Source of the DNA: Trichobilharzia szidati | Taxonomy: Eukaryota > Platyhelminthes > Trematoda > Strigeidida > Schistosomatidae | DNA: 64,000 nt | Direction: 5' to 3' | Assembly (NCBI GenBank): GCA_944472155.2 | Contig: OX235277.1 | Span: 10,116,804-10,180,803 of the forward strand | Translations under genes and position numbers: made by a program | Shown: piece by piece, positions 44,960-53,520 of the stretch | Layout of the letters: each line of letters begins with the position of its first letter | Numbering within the stretch: the stretch's first letter is position 1 | The notes under the pieces: generated by a model | Seen by the model: the letters and a program-made list of their open reading frames with translations, nothing else | The model's database searches: none | What the model was told of the DNA's origin: nothing

Positions 44960-46102
44960 TTGAAATGCACTATGAATGTTCAGTTTATGTTCAATAATGG
45001 TTTCTATAGTCAAGTTGATGGTGTAGCCATGGAATCACCTCTGGGCCCTATGCTAGCAGATATTTTCCTGGCAAAGCTTGAAAACGGTCCACTTAAAGAC
45101 ACGATTAAAGGGTTTGATTATTATTGTCGATACGTAGATGATACCTTTATCGTTTGTGATATAAATCTCAATAAACAAGAGCTTCTCAATGCTGTTAATA
45201 GTGTTCACCCAACTATTCAGTTTACATGTGAAGAAGAAGAAAATAACAGTTTACCTTTCCTAGACGTCCTCCTTACCATGAAGACAGACGGGTATCTACA
45301 AAGGAAACTATTTAGAAAGAAAACTTGGACGGGTCAGTACACCCATTTCCATAGCTTCGCACCTATTCAGTACAAAAGAAACTTAGTTAAGTGTCTAAGC
45401 TATAGAATAAAACGTATATGTTCAGAAGAATGCATTAAGGAAGAAATGCATAAACTGAAACTCACACAACAAGAAAATGGATATCCACAGAGCTTCCTAA
45501 AAAAGTATATTTCAATACCTGCAGACAAGGTAAAGGTGGATACCGTAGAAAAGAAACCTTTGTATCTTAAGTTAAGTTAGAAAGGGGAAATTGCAGCTGA
45601 CATTCTAAAATGTCGACTTAATAGAGCAGTAGATAGAACATTTCCTGCAGCTAAACTGGTACTCAACTTCTCAACTAAACCAGTACTCACACAGCAAGTA
45701 AAGGATAAATTACCAAAGATGGCCTCATCAATGTGCATCTATGAATTTAACTGCTCATGTGGAGCTAGTTACATTGGCCGTACTCAGAGGGCTTTATCCA
45801 TGCGCGCACGTGAACATGTACCTGTATGGTTGAGTAAAGGAGTAACCAAGTGTGTAAATAGTGCAGTCTTAGCCCACCTGGTAGATACTGGACACCAGAT
45901 AAAACTTGACCAGGCGTTCTCAGTTATTTACCGCGTTCCTAGTAATTTATCTAGAGGAGCTCGACTGCGTCTTCTATCAGTAGCTGAAGCGGTGGCAATT
46001 AATACCAGAAGACCATCTCTTTGCATACAGAAGAAGTATGTTCAACCACTATGTTTACCTTGGCCTACAATAAAGCCAACAAATCCTCCATTAACACTAT
46101 AA
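44960..46102 (+). pseudogene. PLE-C reverse transcriptase (C-terminal) and GIY-YIG endonuclease
   Basis: One frame from 44960 to a TAA at 46100-46102, interrupted only by TAG 45578-45580. Upstream homology (YICDQLIERKIDVGIPSEKVE) is in the same frame and ends at TAA 44950. RT motif B is GVAMESPLGPMLADIF, with Glu where Gly is usual; the catalytic box is CRYVDDTFIVC. The endonuclease half shows CIYEFNCSCGASYIGRTQR and RAREHVPVW, and the end RRPSLCIQKKY resembles PLE-B. The N-terminal RT half is missing. It is a close relative of PLE-B. Confidence 0.87.
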
Positions 46103-46696
46103 ATTCCTTTCATAATTTTCTTTTCTTTTCTTCTTCTTCTCTCTATTCCTCTGTTTCATTGACAATCGTTCATTTTCGACTTTTATGATTTCATGACCTT
46201 TCTTATGATTTTATTACCTTAGGTTTAAATAGTGCTTTTCTAACTTGCTATCGTATTTACAAAATCCTATTCATTCCACTTCATTATATTCATTATTATT
46301 ATTTGACAATCATTCACCAATAGTGCATGTACTTTTACACCATATCATCGTTATTATTTTACAATCATTCTTACTGTCGTTATTTTCAACCTTGAACTTA
46401 TGTCTAGTCCGCCCCATTTGTTCGTTTATTTTCATATTGTCTCACACACCCTGATTACACACACTCTCGAAACCTGTATTTTCTGTTGACTATATTTATA
46501 TGTATACACACATCATTAAATTAAATTACTTCATCTGATTTTGTCCCATGTTCTCATTGACCATACATATGAAAAAAACTATCTGACTATTGTTCCATCC
46601 CATCTTATATTTGTTCCACAATACACTTTCTGATATGATTCTAATTTGCCTTTACTGGCTGGCTATTGTATGCATAAATTAATGGATTTATAAATG

Positions 46697-46739
46697 TAGA
46701 GCCTGAAGAAGAATTTATTGAAAACAATTGTTCGCTCTA
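46697..46739 (+). ncRNA. hammerhead-like fold in PLE-C right terminal repeat
   Basis: Stem I TAGAGC (46697-46702) pairs perfectly with GCTCTA (46734-46739). The first core strand is CTGAAGA (46703-46709), a canonical CUGANGA. Bases 46710-46719 form a weak stem II (A-U, G-U, then mismatch). GAA at 46720-46722 is the second core strand. Stem III is AACAA/TTGTT (46723-46732) with no loop, and C46733 is the cleavage base after UU. Loopless short stem III is also known in schistosome and PLE hammerheads, which act as dimers. Confidence 0.55.
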
Positions 46740-47039
46740 AATATTTTGTTCTGAATGTACAGTAATAAATTCTCATCAGTCATGCTAGTGTTAAGTGGCT
46801 TTTCTTATTGATTATGAACTTGAGATGGATGTGTGATCATGTGAAGGACGGGGGTAGAGAAATATGGTCCTTTGGGGGGTTGAAATTCATGTGCGTGGTG
46901 TCTGTGCGTGAGTATGTGTCAGTGTGTAAGTTAACGACCACGTTGAAACAAGTAAACAAAAGGTGTGAGTTTGTTGATAAGCCACCCTAGTAGGAAGACC
47001 ATATGTATCATTGATATAAGAATAAAACCTGTGCACTTT

Positions 47040-47180
47040 GGTAGAGCATAATTTGATAATGGGTAAAATTTATTTTGATAAAGTCTCACAGTGTCATATA
47101 GTGAGTAATATTTACTGATAACCACGTTTCGAGCACAATTTCTGAGGAAATTTATCAAAATAAATTTTACCCATAATGGA
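47040..47180 (-). repeat. PLE-A-type terminal repeat, palindromic
   Basis: TGGGTAAAATTTATTTTGAT and its reverse complement bound a 140-base unit containing CGAAACGTGG, matching the ends of family A. Confidence 0.6.
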
Positions 47181-47264
47181 AGAAAACATAAAGTATGTCA
47201 ATGCAAGCGTAATAATGAGGGAGGGGTAGGGGAATTTATATGCACAGGATGGAGGGCCATAACG

Positions 47265-47765
47265 AAACTTCTGTGCGTCTTTCAATATATCATTCGTCAT
47301 TTTGATATAGTCCCTTCTATCAAGGAGGACTACTCCTGATCCTTTCTCAGGCTTTCTGGTTATCAGTCACTTGTCATCTATCAGTTTCTTTAGTCCTTTT
47401 CTGTGCTGCTTTGTCAAGAAACTCTTAATGTCATATTTGAAGTTTTTGTACTCATAACAACAATCCCCTAGACTGGATTTGTTGAAGCGTTCTAGTTCCA
47501 GTGTGGATGATGCAATTAGATCCCTCGTCTGACCACATAGCTTTTCAAATTGAATGTCAGTATCTCAGTGATTGACACTACTATAATTGTGGACGTACAT
47601 TTTAGGATCTGTGGGAAATTTACTAACCTCTGGCTTCCATTTAAGTCGTTTCTTAAGCTCCACCTGCTTCTTCACTAACATGTTCATGGAACATGAAAGT
47701 TAGTCTACATCGGACTTCATCAACAATCGCATCGAATAATATCACTAGGCTGAAGTTTATTACAA
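47265..47765 (-). pseudogene. PLE-A N-terminal RT relic
   Basis: The minus strand reads KKRLKWKPEVSKFPTDP, NKSSLGDCCYEYKNFKYDI and RKPEKGSGVVLLDRRDYI. The last is the early RT motif K-P-D-K-G-S-G of PLEs, the part missing from all three fold-back elements. It has two or more in-frame stops. Confidence 0.7.
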
Positions 47766-47869
47766 GTCTCTACGTCGAAGCAGAGTTCATCCGAATAAGA
47801 AGACGTTGAAACCATCCTTATACATCAAACTAAATAGACTCTTTATCTAAATATATACAAGAAAATGAA

Positions 47870-48430
47870 GTGAATATCGCACGCAGGCAATATGCAGTAG
47901 ATGAAGTGACAGAAGATCTTAGAACGCCTTTTATGGAATATGTTACTGTTATAACTGAACTGAGCTGAATTGAAGTGAATAAATCCAGTCGCTACTTTGT
48001 TATGTCTGTGAGCCTGTTAATTACTATAACGGTAATCAACTCGACTCGCACGCTAATAAATCTGTTTGTCCGTTGTGCCTTCTGATTCACTGAGCCACAC
48101 AAATGTCAAAAGACAAAGGCTGGCTGGCTGGCCTGTGAATGTTAGACATTGATTGTATTATGTTCATCTATTAGGAAACCAAACATCATAGTTATATATT
48201 TAATCTATCACAAGAATATCGATGGCTGACAACCGTGAGAATGGACTGTACTTATTGTTTGGCGATCCGACAGTGATCAATGTGGGACAGAAGACGATGA
48301 ATTGATTTCATACAGTATGCGTGAGAAATGATAGATCCATGCATAGTAATTCCATCAGAGGATGAATCACACGATTCCTGATGGAGGATGATACACTATG
48401 CCACGTGGTGCTGGGTCCTATCACTGACAT
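47870..48430 (+). repeat. dispersed repeat R1, copy 3
   Basis: Collinear with 33.85-34.37 and 61.93-62.46 kb over nearly its full length. It lies in the spacer of the large inverted repeat. Confidence 0.85.
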
Positions 48431-48444
48431 AGCCGGTGTACACG

Positions 48445-48735
48445 TGCAAAGAAGACTTGACTGAGGAGGCTGTAAGGGATGTTTGTATGGTGAAACGTAT
48501 GGTACATAGCTAAATTTGAAATACCATATTCTAAACCGGCCATTTGCACATCTTTACCACATCCTTGACGAATTGGTCGAATATCATCTCATTCGATAGC
48601 TTCTTGGATTCTGCATCATATGGCAACATTTTTCTCATGGTTCTCTTCTTTGATTGCTCTTTTCGGTGTGCCAACATGTTGTTACTTCGTTCCTGATATA
48701 CTACTTATATCGGATTATAAGTAGCACTCACCACA
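48445..48735 (-). repeat. solo LTR of the Gypsy-1 family
   Basis: 291 bases, starting TGCAAAGAAGAC and ending CTCACCACA on the plus strand. The 4-base repeat CACG flanks it at 48441-48444 and 48736-48739. It is more diverged from the Gypsy-1 LTRs than those are from each other. Confidence 0.92.
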
Positions 48736-49291
48736 CACGCACTGACTAAAATAATCGTTGACATGATTGGGATTGTACAGCTTCGTGTTATTGAAAAGAG
48801 ACACTTCAGTAATGTTTTGGTATAGGTATGATGTGTAGAAGATTGGTGGTTCAGGTGGGTAATTTTGATGTTGATCTTTCTGTTCTCTGAACTGTATAGT
48901 TTATTTGCGAATCGTTCATTTTCTAATATTAACCTGGAAATTAACTTACACACTCATACATACATACAACGGACAAACACACAGCTCACACGAATTTCAA
49001 CCTCAATTGACTCTCACTTCTCAACCGCCGTCTTCCACATGATCACTTATCCATCTCAAGTTGATAATCAATAAGAATAGCAACTTAATATGAACATGAC
49101 ACATGAGAATTCATTACTGTACATTCTTTGTCACTGCTATACACTTACTTAGTAACACATTGGTGTTCAATTTAGTACTATACCTACAGTAATACATATT
49201 ACCACATATACATTGACACACACGCATGTATTTAGGACTATAATCTATGTGGACAAGCTATTTGCAAATAACTTTCGGAGGTCTGATCTAA

Positions 49292-50962
49292 ATGACTCAA
49301 TGTTACTCTCCTTTTAAAAAAGAACCACTAATGTTGTCAATGGCAATAACAATCATCATTCTGTCATTATTACTTACAAGTAAAAAACAAATGTCTGTTG
49401 ATGCTTATTCTGATGTTAATGCTTTAAACAAATCATTTATCATGAAACAAATTAATATGACTGTACCTGATGTACCTAGTCAAGATAATGGTCATTTTCC
49501 GGGTTTTAAAGAAGAGGATGTACTATTATGTTTGAAATCTTTAAATCCAACACACAGCCTTGGTCCAGATGGTGTACCAGGCATTCTTCTTCAAAAGTGT
49601 GCAGACATCTTGTGTCATCCTCTTACTCAAATCTTTAATGCATCATTCAACAAGGAAACGGTACTTGCTGACTGGAAAGAAATCAAGGTTGTACCTGTAC
49701 AGAAATCATCTTCTGGAGCAGGTATAAAGTTTAGACCGGTCGCTACAACATCTCCTTTTTTGAAAACTATGGAGAAACTTCTTTTGAACATTCCTAAACC
49801 TTCTTTAAAAGCTTTTAGTGACCCTAAGCAGTTTGCTTATAAGTGTGGAAGAAGTACATTAGATGCAGCCGTTGTACTACACCACAATATTGTTTCCTAC
49901 CTTGATAAGGGTGCTAAGTTCGTTCGAACAGCTTTTTTAGACTATACTGCAGCTTTCGACTCTGTTCCTAGGACACTTTTATTAGGAAAGATGATTTCAG
50001 CACAGACAGAGACCTGGGCAACTAGATGGCTGTCTTCTTATTTTAAGGATAGGAAACAGCATACTGTTTTGGCTGGAAAGCGCTCCACTTCTCAGCTAAC
50101 TGAAAGTGGTGTGCCTCAAGGTGCAGTACTTTCTCCATTTCTTTTCTCTTTCTTTTTGCATGACCTTCCGAACTCACCCAAAGTTAACTTCATTAAGTAT
50201 GCTGATGATCTGACCGTTTCTGTCCCTGTAGTTTCCACATCGGATTGTTCCCATATGAATGGCTTCTTAGCTGAAGTTAAGGATTGGTCTGGCTCAAATG
50301 GTCTTAAACTAAATCCAACTAAATGTAATACTGTTGATTTCAGCTTGAGAAGTGAAAAAGACATGCATGGATTGATCCAATCTCATGATTGTTGTAATAT
50401 TGATGGTAACATGATAGAGAGTAAGTCAAGTGTTTCTTATCTTGGCATTAGTTTCTCTTCAAACCTTTGCTGGTCGTCTCATATTCTTATAGTTTCTAAA
50501 AAGATTTTCTGTTTGACTTATTACATAAAGAAGTTGAGGCACTCAGGTATAACCCAATCTCTTCTCATACAATTTATTAATTCATGTGTTTTGCCCATCA
50601 TTCTTTATTGTTCTCCATTATTCTTCCCTGGGCTACTCAAGAAAGAACATATAATACTACGAAGGACATTGAAGGCTGTAAGTAGGGTCAGTGCTATCCC
50701 TTTGACTCAACTAACCGATACTGTTGTCAATAGGCACATGAATTCTTGTAAACACTTAGCTAAAGTTATTTTGTCTGATAGTGAACATCCTCTTTATTCA
50801 CATTTGTTTCCTTGTATCTCTTCGGGTAAGACCAGAAGAAATTTCATAAACATTTATGCTTGTACTACAAAATATAAAAATTCGACCGTACCATATTTGG
50901 CACGAGTATTGTGTGAAGAGACGAATATCAGAAAAGAACTTTTACAACTTTTAAATCATTAA
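49292..50962 (+). CDS. CR1-type LINE reverse transcriptase, 5'-truncated but open
   Basis: A 556-codon frame without lesions. The first 27 or so codons come from flanking repeat-arm sequence; LINE homology starts near 49373. RT motifs: GPDGVPGILLQKCAD, FRPVATTSPFLKTMEKLL, TAFLDYTAAFDSVPR, SGVPQGAVLSPFLFSFFL and the catalytic box IKYADDLTVSV (YADD), then VSYLGISFSSNL. The C-terminal region has KLRHSGITQSLLIQF and ILYCSPLFFPG. The endonuclease domain is missing by 5' truncation. CR1 elements resembling this are abundant in schistosomes. The absence of stops suggests a recent insertion. Confidence 0.85.
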   Translation: MTQCYSPFKKEPLMLSMAITIIILSLLLTSKKQMSVDAYSDVNALNKSFIMKQINMTVPDVPSQDNGHFPGFKEEDVLLCLKSLNPTHSLGPDGVPGILLQKCADILCHPLTQIFNASFNKETVLADWKEIKVVPVQKSSSGAGIKFRPVATTSPFLKTMEKLLLNIPKPSLKAFSDPKQFAYKCGRSTLDAAVVLHHNIVSYLDKGAKFVRTAFLDYTAAFDSVPRTLLLGKMISAQTETWATRWLSSYFKDRKQHTVLAGKRSTSQLTESGVPQGAVLSPFLFSFFLHDLPNSPKVNFIKYADDLTVSVPVVSTSDCSHMNGFLAEVKDWSGSNGLKLNPTKCNTVDFSLRSEKDMHGLIQSHDCCNIDGNMIESKSSVSYLGISFSSNLCWSSHILIVSKKIFCLTYYIKKLRHSGITQSLLIQFINSCVLPIILYCSPLFFPGLLKKEHIILRRTLKAVSRVSAIPLTQLTDTVVNRHMNSCKHLAKVILSDSEHPLYSHLFPCISSGKTRRNFINIYACTTKYKNSTVPYLARVLCEETNIRKELLQLLNH

Positions 50963-51231
50963 CTAAACTATAAAATGTAATGATGCATATTATTGCATGT
51001 GTGATTTGTTATATTATTTATTTATTATTCACTATGACCTAGCAATGGTGTGATTTTGTTGGGGTTTTTATTTTTTCCTATTAATTATCAATATTTTTAA
51101 CATTTCATACATTTATATAATTATAAAAAGAGCTAAACCAATGCAATTTGTAAAATGAAACGCTGAAAATTCCATGCTGTAAATTGTTATTGTTGTGGAA
51201 TAAAGTGATTATTATTATTATTATTATTATT
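49373..51231 (+). mobile_element. CR1-type LINE insertion in the right repeat arm
   Basis: It starts after GTCATTATT and ends in an (ATT)n tail at about 51207-51231. The left arm shows the continuous empty site near 44.34 kb, so the insertion followed the inverted duplication. Confidence 0.82.
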
Positions 51232-51389
51232 GATATATATAACTGTAGAACCTGATGAAGAGATTATGGAAAAGAATATTGCTTGTTCAATTATCAACCT
51301 TTTCAAAATTCCAATAGTCATATTTGATTATCATTAATTATTAATCGATTAGAGTGATTAGTGGGACGCGTATCATTGTAATTTTTATT

Positions 51390-51915
51390 GGTAGTGAATG
51401 AGAATGCTCTACGAGGTCACCGTCTAACTGAAAAGTCTTGGATTTGGACCCCGGTGGTGCCTGCCGACAAAGACTCCCGGGGAGAAGGAAACAACTCTCC
51501 AGTACTGCTTGCAGGTTTTCCATCAAAACTGCATTTAGTGGAAAATCACTTCAGATTGCTTTCACTTTTATCACTGGATAGTGGAAAATATAGACAATTC
51601 ACTCAAACAGAAGTTATGCAACGATTGAGATGTAAAATTATTTCACATACGGATGATCACTTCATTAGCACAGAAACACAAATTCAAGTATTTGTTTGTG
51701 GGATTTGATTGATTGTTTACAGGATTTCATCATGAGCTGACATGGGCTTAAGAACCATTGGAGAACTTGCGGGGAGTACTGCCGGACAGCTGTCTCGTCA
51801 GCCTAGTTTCGGGCTCTTCAGCGGTTCGCACCCACCACAGAGGTTCGAACTCACGACCTCCTGCCTGCAAGACCGTTAACCTCTAGACCATTAAGCTATT
51901 GGGACCCGATCCAAT
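51390..51915 (-). mobile_element. second tRNA-like SINE family, right-arm copy
   Basis: The minus strand begins GGGTCCCAATAGCTTAATGG at about 51910, has the B-box-like GAGTTCGAACC, and ends near the AACGGTGACCTCGTAG-like segment at 51.41 kb. It contains about 250 bases (51.49-51.76 kb) not present in the left-arm copy, probably a further insertion; I did not identify it. Confidence 0.55.
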
Positions 51916-52199
51916 AGCCAGCCACTCCATGAATTCCAACTTCTGCCAATTCACGAAATAGCGCGACAAATGTCAACCCTGTGTCTTTGTAAATTCATCG
52001 AATTCTATTATCACACCCATACCTTGCAGTTTACACTATTACGAAAAATTCACTTTTTTTATTATAGCTTGATTTGAGATAATGAACCATATTAAGACGT
52101 GTAGTGATCCTTGTATGAAATGTGTTTTAACCTTTGACCTATTTTCTAACATAGTTAACTTGAGTAACTTGTCATGTTGCATATGGAAACAGGTTGTGT

Positions 52200-52545
52200 G
52201 TGTGTGTGTGTGTATTTCACCCGACTGGATTGTTCAATAATTCAATAACATATCACCATACTTGGTGGATAGTTATTTTCAACGGAATACAAGATGCTCA
52301 TCTCGTACTATTTGGGACTGATCGTGTGGTGGATGCACCTGCATTCACCAGTGAGTGATGATGTTCCCACCTGATTCATACTCCTTATGTCCTTTACCTA
52401 AGTGGAAGTCACCCGTAAATTGGTTCCATCTTTCATTCCGCATGATTGGTTCACTGTAGTTCATCTGTCAGTTACACATCCACTTGCATACTTCTCGTAG
52501 GATACATAACACTACACTGTATGTAGAGTATTCAGCTGACGAGGT
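52200..52545 (-). repeat. short repeat with hammerhead relic, copy 3
   Basis: Inverted counterpart of 43.28-43.66 kb. Minus-strand core: CACACGATCAGTCCC, loop CAAATA, GTACGAGATG, ATCTTGTATTCC. It shares the non-canonical core bases of the other two copies. Confidence 0.65.
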
Positions 52546-52666
52546 CTATCGAGATTTGATGGATTCATTATATTCTGCTTTATCAACATTTGTGATTAAT
52601 TTCCAAAATTCATGTCAGGAGATGGATGGTTTCAAACTCTATTGTATTAGAATTTAGAGTGTTGAC

Positions 52667-52670
<4 letters not shown>

Positions 52671-52703
<33 letters not shown>
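52671..52703 (+). repeat. (ATT)n microsatellite
   Basis: About eleven ATT units within the right arm; the left arm has a shorter (AAT)n at about 43.14 kb. Confidence 0.85.
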
Positions 52704-52707
<4 letters not shown>

Positions 52708-53520
52708 AAAATCTTATTAAATGAAATGATAATACTTATTGTGATACAAAGAACGAAGTCATTTGCAAAGATTCCCTGAACCAATCAACCAACATCCTAG
52801 TCGTTACATGGATGATTCTGTCTAGTCGTATAATCCATCCAGGAGGTGCATCTCATCCTGTCTGTCTGAGACTTGTCATCTAGACATACATATCTAGATT
52901 GACTCCCCAGTGAGTGAGTTAGTGATGCTGTTTCTATTGAGACTAGGACGAAACATCTAACGCTCAGTAATTTGAAGTGGTATCCACTAGACCACTCAGT
53001 GTTGAAAGTCATTCACAGTCAATATCCACCGAATTACTTTATGTTAATGTTCAGGACCTGTTTAAGCGAGCGTCGTGACTAGCCGCTAACAGGTCAATGG
53101 ATGGCGGGAAAGCGAAATTGAATTGAAAAGCATCCTAGTGGTTCAGCTTCCCTTTTGAAACAACAGGAAATTGTCTTCAAAATTAGCCTAAATTCACAAG
53201 GTTTAGAAGTGCCTTCACAAATCGATTTTTGATTGTTATTTTATGTTATGCATTGCTCGGTAAACCAGCGTTTGTTATTGCTGGTGTACTTTGAGAGTTC
53301 CCCTCAGTTCTCCTCTCAGTGCAAGTGTTTGCTTGTGCCCATTTTTCGAAATAATGTCGGTATTTTGTTATACATAGTGTTCTTCACATTAGACATCGTG
53401 AAGACGTATTTCGATTCAGGTGTGTAGACTGCAAGTCATATCTGAATACACAATAGAGTATTCCTCTGCAATAATTCCGCGTTGACAGCTGCTGAACTAC
53501 CAAAGCAGTCCTTATTATCC

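Larger units (their letters stand above)
44598..46756 (+). mobile_element. Penelope-like element, family C, with inverted terminal repeats
   Basis: Inverted repeats of about 260 bases at about 44615-44878 and 46501-46757 enclose the RT/endonuclease gene. Direct repeats of GAATGTA(T/C)AGT(G/A)A type lie at about 44585 and 46752, and the right arm of the large inverted repeat has the same site once, without the element. It is 5'-truncated within the RT domain. Confidence 0.85.
34459..46940 (+). repeat. left arm of a large inverted repeat
   Basis: The ancestral arm is in three pieces: 34459-35264, 43101-about 44597 and about 46757-46940. Gypsy-2 (35265-43100) and PLE-C (about 44598-46756) interrupt it. 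Each piece is the reverse complement of part of 48945-53520. Outer landmark: AAGGACTGCTTTAGTAGTTC near 34.465 kb. Confidence 0.88.
48945..53520 (-). repeat. right arm of a large inverted repeat
   Basis: Reverse complement of the left arm pieces, interrupted by the CR1 LINE at 49373-51231. The inner end near 48.95 kb matches about 46.94 kb and the outer end at 53520 matches 34459. The arms are separated by about 2 kb holding PLE-A debris, an R1 copy and a solo LTR. Confidence 0.88.

Noticed and set aside
16990..47180. Hammerhead ribozyme in the PLE-A terminal repeats
   Set aside because: The CGAAAC and a strong GAACAA/TTGTTC hairpin are there, but the other core strand reads ATTATGA or CTGATTATGA, so no acceptable hammerhead core can be formed. 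I regard it as a plain hairpin.
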